DNA from: JAXMAF01 sp046350555
GTDB lineage: Bacteria; Planctomycetota; Phycisphaerae; Phycisphaerales; SM1A02
Direction: 5' to 3'
Length of the DNA stretch: 64,000 bases
Assembly: GCA_046350555.1 (NCBI GenBank)
Contig: JAXMAF010000024.1
Span: 17,853-81,852 of the forward strand
In this document: piece by piece, positions 7,954 to 17,486 of the stretch
How positions within the stretch are numbered: position 1 is the first letter of the stretch
How the letters are laid out: each line of letters begins with the position of its first letter
The notes under the pieces: generated by a model
What the model was told of the DNA's origin: nothing
Databases searched by the model: none
Seen by the model: only the letters and a program-made list of their open reading frames with translations
Translations under genes and position numbers: made by a program

Positions 7954-10900
7954 TCAGTCGTTGCCGAGATCGCACGGCCCCCAACTGCTCAGCAGGATCG
8001 AGAGATCGACGCCATCGACGACGCCGTCCTTGTTGATGTCGTAGAACGAGCCGTCGGGTGCCGGGCCGTAGTTCGAGAGGATGGCGCCGAGGTCGTTGCC
8101 ATCGACCACGCCGTTGCCATCCGTGTCGGCGGGGCAGAGGATCGGGACGGACTGGATCACCGAGACATAGCCGTTGCCGCCGCCGCCCTCGTTGAAGCTG
8201 CCGACGAAGACGAGATCGTTCGGCCCGTCGCCGTCGGTGTTCGCGGAGGTGATCGCCTCCGGAAGCCCGATGAGGTCCTGGGCGTTCTCGATGATCGTGA
8301 GCACCGTCTGGCCGCCGAAGGAGTCGTTGCGGAAGATCGTGATGCCCTGCGTGCCGTCGGCCTTGGTGATGAGCACCGCGATGTCCTCGTCCTTGGCCGT
8401 GTCGTTGTCGAAGTCGCCCGCGGCGATCGCCTTGGGGAAGCCGCCGGCGGGAAGGTCGACGGCGGGGAAGAAGGTGCCGCCGGGCTTGCCGATGAGCACC
8501 GAGATCGTTCCCGCGATCGAATTGGCGGTGATGATGTCGGGATATCCGTCGTGGTTGAGGTCCGAGCTGGTCAGCGCGATGGCGCCATCGCCGACGGCAT
8601 AGGAGATCGCCTTCTCGAATCCATACCCGCTCTGTCGGAGCGTGTTGAGATGGATCGTCACGGTCGAGCCCGAGTACGGGATGCCAAAGGTCGCGGCGCC
8701 ACCGGAATTCACGACCGTGAGGTCGATGTCCTTGTCGTTGTCGAGATCGATCGGGTCGACCGACGACGGCTGCGGGCCGGCCGAAGCGGCCTCGGGTTCG
8801 TTGAAGCCGCCCTTGCCGTCCTCGGTCGCGGTGTTCACGGTGTTGGACGTCGGGTCGACCCAGACCAGGTCCGGCTTGCCGTCGCCGTCGAGGTCGGCGG
8901 CGCGCACGCCGCGCGGACGACCGCCGACGGAGAGGATCTGGCCCTGGGACAGGCCGCCGACGAGGCCCGCCGTGTTGTTGAGGATGATCTGGAGCGTGCC
9001 GTCGCCGGCGTTGCTCACGACGAAGTCGCCGATTCCGTCGCCGGTGAAGTCGGCGCTGTCCAGGCCGCTTGGATCGGTGCCCAGCCCGATCGAGTCGACG
9101 AGCGCGAAGCCGCCGCCCGCGACGCCATCGGCGGCGCCGGTGTTCATGAGGAGGCTGCCGGTGCCGGGATCGCCCTTGCCCTTGCCGGGAATCGTGACGA
9201 AGGCGTCGGGCAGGGCGTCGCCGTCGAAGGCGCCGGCGACGATCTCGTTCGGCGATCCCTCCAGTTGCACCGGGACGAGTTCCGTGAGGCCCAGCAGCGA
9301 CTCGAGCTTGTCGACGGTCAGCGTGACGGAGCCGCCGCCACCCTTTCCGGATCGATCGCTCTTGCCGCCGCCGGTCGTGTTGGTCGCCTTGTAGTAGCGG
9401 AACGCGGGCAGCGGACGCGTGAAGATGACCGCGAAGTTGCCGGCGATCTCGGATCCCTGCACCGCGGTGTATTCGACACCGAGGTTGGGAAGCGTCTGCG
9501 GATCGCTCTGTTCGATGAAGAGGCCGCCGCCGAGGGTCGAGAGCCCGTCGACCGCGACGAGCGTCGTCGGTTCGTTGCCATGCAGGACGCCGGCGACCCG
9601 TCCGAAGTCGGTCACGTCGAGCGAACCGACCGAGACGTCGCCGCCATCCACCCGGAGCCAGCCACCCTGTTGAATTCGAAGCTGTCCGCCGACGACGGCC
9701 TGGGCCGCGTCGCGCACCAAGAGCGTCGCGTCGCTGTGGGGCTGTCCCGCCTCGGGCGGGAGCGGGGCCCAGCCAAGGTCGAGATCGCCTTCGACGTTGA
9801 GGAGCGAGCTCTTCCCGGCGATGGTCGTCTTCGTGCGGCTGCCGGCGGCCGAGCCGAGCGATGCGAAGTTCGCCGCGACCTCGCCACCTTCGAGCACGTC
9901 GATGGTGGTGGTGTCGGTCGACGCCTCGAGACCCGCGAAGAGGCCGGCGCCGGCATCGGCATTCGGCGAGCCTACGACGAGCGCGGCGTCGGATGGGCCG
10001 ACCGTCATCTGTCCGCCGCGCAGCTCGAGGGCCCCCGCGTCGACGCGCGTCTCGTCCTGGACGTTCACCTGGCCACCGGGCCATGTGCGCAGCGTGCCGC
10101 CGATCCGCACCAGGGCGTTGGGGCCGTTGGTCTGCATGAGGGCGTACCCGCCCGGCTCGGTCGCGGTGCCGCCCACGGACGCATCGCCGTCGACGATCAG
10201 GCTGCTGCCGAGCCCGTCGGTCACGCAGGACGTCTGCCCTTGAACGCCGGTGCTCAGGGAAAGATCGCCCAGCACCACGCCCAGGGCGCCCTTCGTGAAG
10301 TTGAACTCTACGAAGTTGTTCCCGCTGCTGACATCGCCGAGCGCCAGCAGCAGCGACGAGGGAGAGGTCGACTCCACCGCGGTGCCGACCTTGCCGTCGC
10401 CGACGGCCTCGACTCCCATGACGATCGGTCCGGTGATCAGCTCGCCGAAGTTGTCGATGTGACCGGTGCCCGCCTCGCCGACGATAAGCGTCCCCGTGGT
10501 CTGGAGCGATGCATCGCTGTCGATGTGCATGACGCCGACCGACCCGGCCTCGGCCCCGAGCACGGCGTGCTTGGCGACCATCGAGCCGTTGGAGAGGACC
10601 AGCGACACGTCGGACTTCTCGCTGCCGCCCACGACCAGCGACCGGCCGAGACCGCTCGACGCCGCGTTGTTGAGCCGGAAGAGCCCGCCCTGGATGTCGA
10701 GGCTCACCGCGACGCCGCCGTCCGTGAGGATCAATCGATCGTTGACGACGAAGCCTCCCGGCATGATCACGGAGGCTGGGACGAAGTTGAAGATCGCCGA
10801 ATCGAGCGCGCCCGGCACGCCGGAGGGGGACCAGTTGAGCGGGCTGGCGTAGGTCACGCCGTCGCCATCGCCGAAGGCGCCGACCCAGACGCGGTTGGCC

Positions 10901-11049
10901 GCGCTCGCGCTTCCGGCCGCGATGAACAGGTCGACCGTGCAGAGCGCAAGTGCCGCCAGTCGTGGCGAGCGAAGCGCAGCGCCGCGACGACGACGTGCGG
11001 CGAACATCATGGCGAGGCGCGGCGTCGCGCTGCGATCATCGGCGTGCAT
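7954..11049 (-). CDS. Large secreted FG-GAP/VCBS repeat protein with dockerin-like tail
   Basis: 1031 aa from the ATG at 11049, chosen because GGAG lies 10 nt upstream; the frame is open further upstream. After a basic leader there is a hydrophobic stretch ending in GSASA. The first half resembles autotransporter-like or PEP-type filamentous repeats (many Gly/Asp beta turns). The second half holds at least six FG-GAP/VCBS-type repeats, for example FTGDGIGDFVVSNAGDG, LDGDGKPDLVW and LNHDGYPDIITAN, which usually form a beta-propeller. The tail has DTDGNGVVDGNDLGAIL and DINKDGVVDGVDLSILL. Probably a surface protein of adhesion or binding type. Divergent from the kinase gene at 11317. Confidence 0.85.
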   Translation of the reverse strand: MHADDRSATPRLAMMFAARRRRGAALRSPRLAALALCTVDLFIAAGSASAANRVWVGAFGDGDGVTYASPLNWSPSGVPGALDSAIFNFVPASVIMPGGFVVNDRLILTDGGVAVSLDIQGGLFRLNNAASSGLGRSLVVGGSEKSDVSLVLSNGSMVAKHAVLGAEAGSVGVMHIDSDASLQTTGTLIVGEAGTGHIDNFGELITGPIVMGVEAVGDGKVGTAVESTSPSSLLLALGDVSSGNNFVEFNFTKGALGVVLGDLSLSTGVQGQTSCVTDGLGSSLIVDGDASVGGTATEPGGYALMQTNGPNALVRIGGTLRTWPGGQVNVQDETRVDAGALELRGGQMTVGPSDAALVVGSPNADAGAGLFAGLEASTDTTTIDVLEGGEVAANFASLGSAAGSRTKTTIAGKSSLLNVEGDLDLGWAPLPPEAGQPHSDATLLVRDAAQAVVGGQLRIQQGGWLRVDGGDVSVGSLDVTDFGRVAGVLHGNEPTTLVAVDGLSTLGGGLFIEQSDPQTLPNLGVEYTAVQGSEIAGNFAVIFTRPLPAFRYYKATNTTGGGKSDRSGKGGGGSVTLTVDKLESLLGLTELVPVQLEGSPNEIVAGAFDGDALPDAFVTIPGKGKGDPGTGSLLMNTGAADGVAGGGFALVDSIGLGTDPSGLDSADFTGDGIGDFVVSNAGDGTLQIILNNTAGLVGGLSQGQILSVGGRPRGVRAADLDGDGKPDLVWVDPTSNTVNTATEDGKGGFNEPEAASAGPQPSSVDPIDLDNDKDIDLTVVNSGGAATFGIPYSGSTVTIHLNTLRQSGYGFEKAISYAVGDGAIALTSSDLNHDGYPDIITANSIAGTISVLIGKPGGTFFPAVDLPAGGFPKAIAAGDFDNDTAKDEDIAVLITKADGTQGITIFRNDSFGGQTVLTIIENAQDLIGLPEAITSANTDGDGPNDLVFVGSFNEGGGGNGYVSVIQSVPILCPADTDGNGVVDGNDLGAILSNYGPAPDGSFYDINKDGVVDGVDLSILLSSWGPCDLGND

Positions 11050-11316
11050 GTCGATCTTCTCCAAGGGCCGGACTGCTCGAGCCCGTCGGAGGAACCCCGC
11101 GCTCCTCCCGTCTCTGGCTCTCGTTTCGCTTCGCCCGAAGCGAGCGGCCATCGTACCGTGCGTGCTACGTCGGCATCAGTAGAATCAGCCGTTCGGCGAC
11201 GTTTGGAGTCCTCGGGTGGTCCGGTAGGTTGAGCGACCGCCCGTTTCGCTCCCGATGCTGCGCAGGACTCGCCTCGTCGTCCCTCTGGGCTGCCGCATGG
11301 CCGGCCCCAACCTCTC

Positions 11317-14142
11317 GTGCGGCCCGACCAGCCACCATCACCGCGTCCCTACCTCGATGCGCCGACGGCGCCCGGGGCCGCGATCCCGCCTGCGGGCCGG
11401 GCCGCGCCGTTCGTTCCGGGCGGCATCGCGGCCTCGGACGACGCGACGAGCATGACCGGTGCGCCGGACCCGTCCAGCGCATCCGGCTCGGCCACGTTCA
11501 CGGACGACATTCGCACCTCCGAGCCGGTTCCCGAATCGATCGGTCCGTATCGGATCATCCGCCAGATCGGCCAGGGCGGCATGGGCGCGGTCTACCTCGC
11601 GACGCGGGCCGAGCAGGATCCGCCGCGCCCGCTCGCGCTCAAGATCATGCGCGCCGGCTTCACGGCCGAGGAACTGGTCATGCGCTTCCGGCGCGAGCGC
11701 TCCGTGCTCGCGGCGCTCGACCATCCCAACATCGCGAAGCTCTTCGACGCCGGCGAGACCGATCGCGGCGAGCCCTACTTCGTGATGGAGTACGTCGACG
11801 GCCAGTCGCTCGACGAGTACTGCGACTCGCGCCGGCTGACGGTGCGCGAGCGGCTCGATCTCTATCGACAGGTCTGCGCCGCGGTCCACCACGCGCACAC
11901 CAACCTCGTCGTCCATCGCGACATCAAGCCGAAGAACATCCTCGTGACCGCCGACGGCGTGCCGAAGCTGCTCGACTTCGGCATCGCCAAGCTCATCAGT
12001 CACACGGGCGGCTCGGGGCCGGACCTTCCGACCGCGCCGGAAGTGCGGGCGATGACGCCCGAGTACGCGTCGCCCGAACAGATCCGCGGGCTTCCCGTCT
12101 CGACCGGCAGCGACATCTACTCGCTGGGCGTGGTGCTGTACGAGCTGCTCAGCGGCCACCGGCCGTACCGCTTCATGACCCGCGCCCTGCGCGAGGTCGA
12201 GCGCACCGTCTGCGAGGCCGACCCGCCGCGACCGAGCACGCGCGTGACGGAGACCGAGCAGGCCGTCGGCGTCGACGAACTGGGCAACGTCGTGACGACG
12301 GGCAAGCCGATCGCCGCCGAGGAGGTCGCGAAGGCGCGCGGCGAGTCGACGGCGAAGCTCCGGCGACAGCTCTCGCGCGACGTCGACAACATCGTGCTCA
12401 TGGCGATGCGCAAGGAGCCGCAGCGGCGCTATCCGTCGGCCGAGGCGCTCTCGGAGGACATCCGCCGGTACCTCGAAGGCCATCCGGTCCTCGCCGCGCC
12501 GGACAGCGTGCGGTATCGGGCATGGAAGTTCGTCACGCGCAACCGCGCCGGCGTGGCCGCGGCGATCACCGTCGCGGTGACGCTCGTCGTCGCGTCGGCG
12601 GCGTTCGCATGGCAGGCCAATGTCGCCGGCCGCGAACGCGACGAGGCCGACCGCCAGCGCGACATCGCCGACCGCCAGCGCGCCGAGGCGGTGGTGCAGC
12701 GCGATCGCGCGGATCGCCGCTTCAGCGAGCTTCGGTCGCTCGCGAAGGTCTTCCTCTTCGACGTCCACGACGCCATCCTGCGGCTGGAGGGCTCGACCGC
12801 GGCGCGGCAGCTCCTGGTGACGCAGGGACTCAAGTACCTCGATGGCCTGCGCGAGGAGGCGGGCGGCGACGTGACGCTGCTCGAGGAGGTCGCGCAGGGC
12901 TACCAGCGGCTCGGCGACGTCCAGGGCGGCATGCGCGCCGGCAACCTCGGCGACACGGCGGGAGCCTTGACGAGCTATCGGCATGGGCGCTCGATCCTGC
13001 TCGACCTGCTGCGGGACGACGTCGCCCGGGATGCCGCGGACGACGAGCGGCTGCGGACGCGGCTGGCGGCGACCTCGCTGGGCGTCGCCGACATGCTGCG
13101 CCGGCAGGGCGACGTGAACGAGGCGGCCGAGCTCTACCGCGAGGCGGTGCGCCTCTACGAGCCGATCGTCGCGGCGCGCCCCGACGACGCGGCCGCGCAG
13201 CGGGCGCTCGCGATGGCCCTCCAGAGCGAGGCCGACCTGATGCTGAAGGCCGGCGACGTGGAGGGCGCGGCACCGATCTACGACCGTTCGGTGAAGATCC
13301 GCCGGGCGCTGCTCGAGGCGAATCCCAAGGACGTCGAGCTGCGGCGGACGCTGGCGACGGCGGTGTTGCGCCTGGGACGGATCGCGGAGGGCCGAGGCGA
13401 CTTCGACCTCGCCCTGCGCCACTACCGCGACAACGTCGAGATCCGCACGGCGCTCGCGGACGAGCAGCCGGGCGACGCCCGGCTTCAGCGCGACGTCGCG
13501 GGCGCCCGTCGCACGCTGGGAGAACTGCTGCGCACCACGAACCAGCTCGACGAGGCGCTGGTGGAGCACACCGCCGCCTTCAAGGTCTTCGAGCGGCTCT
13601 CCCTGGCCGACGCCAAGAACGCGCGGGCGCGGCTCGACTACGCGCTGGCGAGCGAATCGCTCGGTCGCACGCTGCTCGAGCGCAACGACATCGTTGGTGC
13701 GCGGGCCAACCTCGCGAAGGCGTGCGACCTCGCGGAGGAGCTGCACAAGAAGGATCCCGCCGACATCTTCGCGCTCCAGTGCGGGGCGTCGTCGCACGAG
13801 CACCTGGCGCGCGTGCTGCGCTTCGAGGTGCCCGAGGAGGCGATCGTGCACCAGCGCCGGGCGCTCGAGCTGCGGCGCGAGATCGTCCGCGCCGATCCGA
13901 ACGGATCGGCCGAGAGCGAGGACACCGGCCAGCGGGCGCGGGTCGAGGTCCTGCGCGTGATTCACGCGCTTGGATTCATGCTGCTCGAGATCGGCGACAT
14001 CGACGGCGCACGGGAGACGCTGGAGAGCGCGCTCGCCGAATACGACGCCGTCGACAAGCTCTCGCCGCTCGACGAGGTGTTGCGCTCGGAGCGGCAGCAG
14101 ATCAAGGACGCGATCGAGTCGATCGACGGTCCGCCGACCTGA
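11317..14142 (+). CDS. Transmembrane Ser/Thr protein kinase with C-terminal TPR region
   Basis: Up to 941 aa. The start is uncertain: GTG at 11317 or ATG at 11452; the first 45 residues are Pro/Ala-rich and neither site has a clear ribosome site. The kinase domain spans about residues 77-400: glycine loop IGQGGMGAVYLA, Lys109 in LALKI, HRDIKPKN with Asp202, and DFG with Asp220. A basic-flanked hydrophobic segment at about 409-435 spans the membrane, followed by a coiled-coil-like stretch (READRQRDIADRQRAEA-type heptads). From about 540 to 880 there are TPR-like helices (for example EAAELYREAVRLYEP, LALRHYRDNVEIRTAL). All catalytic residues are present, so it should be active. This architecture is common in planctomycetes; its targets are unknown. 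Confidence 0.92.
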   Translation: MRPDQPPSPRPYLDAPTAPGAAIPPAGRAAPFVPGGIAASDDATSMTGAPDPSSASGSATFTDDIRTSEPVPESIGPYRIIRQIGQGGMGAVYLATRAEQDPPRPLALKIMRAGFTAEELVMRFRRERSVLAALDHPNIAKLFDAGETDRGEPYFVMEYVDGQSLDEYCDSRRLTVRERLDLYRQVCAAVHHAHTNLVVHRDIKPKNILVTADGVPKLLDFGIAKLISHTGGSGPDLPTAPEVRAMTPEYASPEQIRGLPVSTGSDIYSLGVVLYELLSGHRPYRFMTRALREVERTVCEADPPRPSTRVTETEQAVGVDELGNVVTTGKPIAAEEVAKARGESTAKLRRQLSRDVDNIVLMAMRKEPQRRYPSAEALSEDIRRYLEGHPVLAAPDSVRYRAWKFVTRNRAGVAAAITVAVTLVVASAAFAWQANVAGRERDEADRQRDIADRQRAEAVVQRDRADRRFSELRSLAKVFLFDVHDAILRLEGSTAARQLLVTQGLKYLDGLREEAGGDVTLLEEVAQGYQRLGDVQGGMRAGNLGDTAGALTSYRHGRSILLDLLRDDVARDAADDERLRTRLAATSLGVADMLRRQGDVNEAAELYREAVRLYEPIVAARPDDAAAQRALAMALQSEADLMLKAGDVEGAAPIYDRSVKIRRALLEANPKDVELRRTLATAVLRLGRIAEGRGDFDLALRHYRDNVEIRTALADEQPGDARLQRDVAGARRTLGELLRTTNQLDEALVEHTAAFKVFERLSLADAKNARARLDYALASESLGRTLLERNDIVGARANLAKACDLAEELHKKDPADIFALQCGASSHEHLARVLRFEVPEEAIVHQRRALELRREIVRADPNGSAESEDTGQRARVEVLRVIHALGFMLLEIGDIDGARETLESALAEYDAVDKLSPLDEVLRSERQQIKDAIESIDGPPT

Positions 14143-14209
14143 CGCGGATTCCGCCCGATTCCCCGGGGCGTTCCCTCCGTCGGCCATCCCCGCGCCGAAG
14201 CGGCCTGCG

Positions 14210-15388
14210 ATGCCCGAACCCGCCGCCCGTCCCCACGCCGTCCAAACCGCGTTGACCTCGCCCGGCCACATTCCCGTCCTGCCTTCCGAGGTGCTTGCGG
14301 CGCTCGGGCCCCGCGCCGGCGGGACGGTCGTCGACTGCACCGTGGGGCGCGGCGGCCATGCCGCTGCCATCGCACGCGCCCTCGGGCCCAACGGCGTCGT
14401 CGTCGGTGTCGACCTCGACGGGGAGAACCTTCGCTTCGCCGCCGGGCGCGTGACCGAGTTGGGCGCCGCCCGCTTCGTGGGAATCCACGCCAGCTTCGCC
14501 GACGCCCCGGCACGGCTGCGCGAGCTCGGACTCCGCGCCGACGGCGTCCTCGCCGATCTCGGGTTCTCGTCCACCCAGATCGACGATCCGCAGCGCGGCC
14601 TGAGCTTCGCGGGCGACGGTCCGCTCGACATGCGCTACGACCGCTCGCGCGGCCGCACCGCCGCGGAGTTGCTCGCGAAGCTGAGCGAGCGCGAGCTCTG
14701 CGATCTCATCCGCAAGCTCGGGGAGGACCCCTTGGCGCCCAGGATCGCGCACCGGATCGTGCAGCTCCGTCGCACGGCGCCGCTGCGCACCACGCGCGAG
14801 CTCGCCGAGCTGGTGCGATCGGTGTACGGTGCGCGCGCCCGCCAGTCGCGGCTGCATCCGGCCACGCGCACCTTCATGGCCCTCCGCATCGCCGTCAACG
14901 ACGAGCTGAACGCCCTCGCGGCACTCCTGCGCGAGGTCGTCGCGGCGGCGGAGGCGCTCGCCTCCCACGACGCGGCGATTGACGACGCCCCGCCCGTCTC
15001 GCCCGTCTCGGCGATGCGCCGCGCCGCTGCCTGTGCATCCGACGCCCAGGCCGGCGCGGGGTGGCTCAAGCCCGGTGCGCGTGTCGCGATCATCGCGTTT
15101 CACTCGCTCGAAGACCGTCTGGTGAAGCACGCCTTCGCCGACCTCGTCGCCCGCGGGCTCGCCACGCGCGTCACCCACAAGCCGGTCATGGCCGGCGACG
15201 CCGAGCTTGCGGGAAACCCTCGGGCGCGCCCCGCGAAGCTCCGCGCCATCGCGATCGGGCCGGTCGATGCGATCCGGCATGGGCGAGCGGGAGACGGACC
15301 TGCGGACGAGCGCGACGACGATGTCGACGATCGCGTCGAGAGCGCGATGGACTCGAACCGCGCCGAGCGCGCCGAGATCGATGAATGA
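14210..15388 (+). CDS. rsmH: 16S rRNA (cytosine-1402-N4)-methyltransferase
   Basis: 392 aa. RsmH (MraW) methylates C1402 of 16S rRNA and normally opens the division and cell wall cluster. Diagnostic motifs are HIPVLPSEVL near the N-terminus, the SAM site DCTVGRGGHAAAI, GVLADLGFSSTQIDDPQRG, PLDMRYD, HPATRTFMALRIAVNDEL and IIAFHSLEDRLVKH. An insertion rich in Ala lies between the last two motifs (about residues 255-290), and the C-terminus is extended with acidic residues (DERDDDVDD). The start at 14210 gives the usual N-terminus. The next gene along, a LysM protein, is 523 nt away, so the cluster is looser than in proteobacteria. Confidence 0.95.
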   Translation: MPEPAARPHAVQTALTSPGHIPVLPSEVLAALGPRAGGTVVDCTVGRGGHAAAIARALGPNGVVVGVDLDGENLRFAAGRVTELGAARFVGIHASFADAPARLRELGLRADGVLADLGFSSTQIDDPQRGLSFAGDGPLDMRYDRSRGRTAAELLAKLSERELCDLIRKLGEDPLAPRIAHRIVQLRRTAPLRTTRELAELVRSVYGARARQSRLHPATRTFMALRIAVNDELNALAALLREVVAAAEALASHDAAIDDAPPVSPVSAMRRAAACASDAQAGAGWLKPGARVAIIAFHSLEDRLVKHAFADLVARGLATRVTHKPVMAGDAELAGNPRARPAKLRAIAIGPVDAIRHGRAGDGPADERDDDVDDRVESAMDSNRAERAEIDE

Positions 15389-15911
15389 ACCTCATGCGAG
15401 CGGCGCGCGGCCATCGTCGCGCATGGTCCCGATGGCCAACAATCCGAACATCATCCGAACGGATCGGGAGGCGCGAGCGTGCGCGGCGCGGGTGACCGCG
15501 CGCGGTGGCGCGATCGGCGCGGAGACCGTCGGTGAGACGCGGATCGCTCCGTCGGGCCTTCGAGGCGACGCGGTTCGGCGAACGCCTCGCGAACGACGCT
15601 TCCGAGGCGAGCCGCCACCCCCAAAGAGTGCGAGTGCCAGCCCGACCGGGCCGATACAGATGATGCGAGAATCGGTCCAGACCGCCGGGCACCGTCGCAG
15701 TGGTGAAGGCGACCGACGATGGGTCGTCGGGACGCGGGACGGCTGACGGCGGCCTGGGTGCCCGATTGGCGCGGGGCGCACGCGTGCGCTCGGCATCGGC
15801 CTCGGGTTTCAACCGCACGCGGTGGGCGCGTGTCGGAGAAGACGGACGACGGACAATCATCACAATGGCGGCGGCGCAGCAGGGCTGACCGTCACGCAAG
15901 GATGCGAAGCC
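15389..15911. other. Intergenic stretch with no supported gene
   Basis: 523 nt between rsmH and the LysM gene. Open frames exist on both strands but are Arg/Pro/Ser-rich with no recognisable motif, signal peptide or ribosome site. No tRNA, terminator or long repeat was seen. It probably holds the promoter for the LysM gene. Confidence 0.5.
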
Positions 15912-16742
15912 ATGACGCGAGAGAACAAGTTGGCGCTGGTGGTGGGGTTCGGGTTGGTGCTCTTCGTGGGCATCCTCGTCTCCGATCACTACTCGGCAAT
16001 CAACCGCAAGCCAGGCGCCGATCTGCACGATCCCAACGCGGTCGCGCAGGCGCAGCCTGTGCGCAAGATCGACGACATCACGAGGCGGCCGCCGATTGCG
16101 ATGGGCACGCCCGCGGCGCCGGTCGCCCCCGAGCCGACCGTCGTCGCCCGCGACCCGGGCGCGATCGCTCCGGACGGAAGCAGGGGCGTGCATGTTCCCG
16201 CTGGCCCGTCGGATCCGCGGCCTGAGGACGTCGTCGCGAACGGACGCGGCTCGTCGAGCGGCCCGGCCGGTGGCATCGTCGATCCGCTTCGGAGCGCACC
16301 GATCCATGTGGTGAAGAAGGGCGAGACGCTCTACGGCATCGCCCGCGAGCAGCTCGGCAACGGCGATCGCTGGAAGGAGATCCTCGAGGTCAACAAGCTC
16401 AAGGACGCCCGGGCGCTCGCCGAGGGGATGAAGCTCACGATGCCGGCGACCGTGTCGGTGCAGGCTCCGGAGGCGCTCGCCAAGCCGGTGGTCGCGATGA
16501 ACGATCGCGCCGGCGGAGTCGGCGCCCGTGCGGACGACGCCAAGGTCCGCGAGCACACCGTCAAGGACGGCGAGACGCTCTCGAGCATCGCACAGAAGTT
16601 GCTCGGCACGACCAGCCGGTGGCAGGAGCTCTACCAACTCAACAAGGATCGGATCAAGAACCCCGACGACGTCTCGCCCGGCACCGTGCTGAAGCTGCCC
16701 GAGCCTGCGACCAACAAACCGCGCGGCGCCGCCCGCGCCTAG
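15912..16742 (+). CDS. Membrane-anchored protein with two LysM domains
   Basis: 276 aa, start at 15912 with AAGGA about 10 nt upstream. A single hydrophobic segment at residues 7-24 anchors the protein with the bulk outside the cytoplasm. A Pro/Ala-rich linker leads to two LysM domains at about 131-178 (HVVKKGETLYGIAREQLG) and 213-263 (EHTVKDGETLSSIAQKLLG), each with the YGIA/SSIA and N-K-L/N-K-D core. LysM binds N-acetylglucosamine polymers such as peptidoglycan. Its position between rsmH and the ftsL/ftsI pair suggests a role at the septum or in wall anchoring; this is inference from context. Confidence 0.9.
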   Translation: MTRENKLALVVGFGLVLFVGILVSDHYSAINRKPGADLHDPNAVAQAQPVRKIDDITRRPPIAMGTPAAPVAPEPTVVARDPGAIAPDGSRGVHVPAGPSDPRPEDVVANGRGSSSGPAGGIVDPLRSAPIHVVKKGETLYGIAREQLGNGDRWKEILEVNKLKDARALAEGMKLTMPATVSVQAPEALAKPVVAMNDRAGGVGARADDAKVREHTVKDGETLSSIAQKLLGTTSRWQELYQLNKDRIKNPDDVSPGTVLKLPEPATNKPRGAARA

Positions 16743-16827
16743 CGCCAACGGCGCGAGGAAGTGGTGCCCGACGAGAGAGGTCGCGCGCACAACCATCGCA
16801 GGCCAGAGCCCTGCACCACAACCAATG

Positions 16828-17144
16828 CGTCCGCGCAGCCCGCCGGGCTCTGCCCGGCGCGGCGTAAGCAAGCGAGTGTCGGCCCGGAGAGCGCTACCGA
16901 GCGCTCAAACGAGTTCAAGCGTCCGCGCAGCCCGCCGGGCTCTGCCCGGCGCGGCGTAAGCAAGCGAGTGTGCGCCCGGAGGGCGCTACGGAGCGCTCAA
17001 ACTAGTCCCGGCGTACGAAAGCGAGTGTCGGCCCGGACGGGCCGAACGGAGCGAGAGAACCGTCCGCGCAGCCCGCCGGGCTTTGCCCGGCGCGGCGTAC
17101 GAAAGCGAGTGTCGGCCCGGACGGGCCGAACGGAGCGCAAAAAC
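16828..17144 (+). repeat. Tandem array of about 90-bp palindromic repeats ending at a start codon
   Basis: Units begin at 16828, 16920 and 17061 with CGTCCGCGCAGCCCGCCGGG; a shortened unit lacking the first part lies at about 17007-17060. Each full unit holds a hairpin (CGCCGGGC, 3-nt loop, GCCCGGCG), and the later units a second one (GGCCCG GA CGGGCC). The first two units end in GCGCTC-rich sequence and the last two in GAACGGAGCG. The last unit ends directly before the ftsL-like ATG at 17145, and its GGAG sits 9 nt upstream as the ribosome site. Confidence 0.9.
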
Positions 17145-17483
17145 ATGTTCGGCAAGCTGGCCCTCGTCATCCTCGTCCTCGGAGCGCTCGCCGCGGCGTT
17201 GCTTGTGGATCGTCAACAGCGGATCGATCTCGCGGCGGAGATGTCGCGCACGCACGGCCGGCTGCGCCAGCACGAGCAGGCGCTCTGGCGCCTGCGCGGC
17301 GACGTGGCCCATCGCACGCGTCCCGCGGAGATCCGCGCCGCGATCGAGCGGCTCGGCGTGAAGTTCGTCCCGATTCCCGATCGGCTGGACCGATCCCGCG
17401 CCCAGGCGCCGGCGTCGCTGGCGCAGAACGCGGTCCGTGCTCCGGTCCCCTCGCCGGGCGCGCCTCGCCTTGGAGGCGATTGA
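17145..17483 (+). CDS. FtsL-like small division protein
   Basis: 112 aa. An N-terminal hydrophobic segment (LALVILVLGALAAALLV, residues 5-21) is followed by a charged helix with heptad character (RQQRIDLAAEMSRTHGRLRQ) and a Pro-rich tail. Size, topology and position directly ahead of ftsI match FtsL, the bitopic septal protein that scaffolds FtsI/FtsW. FtsL sequences diverge so widely that position and shape are the main evidence. Its ribosome site is supplied by the end of the preceding repeat. It ends 3 nt before the chosen ftsI start, which suggests co-translation. Confidence 0.65.
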   Translation: MFGKLALVILVLGALAAALLVDRQQRIDLAAEMSRTHGRLRQHEQALWRLRGDVAHRTRPAEIRAAIERLGVKFVPIPDRLDRSRAQAPASLAQNAVRAPVPSPGAPRLGGD

Positions 17484-17486
17484 TCG

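Noticed and set aside
7909..11232. Very long plus-strand frame opposite the FG-GAP protein gene
   Set aside because: Shadow of the real minus-strand gene; composition is Arg/Asp/Val repeats with no motif or signal peptide.
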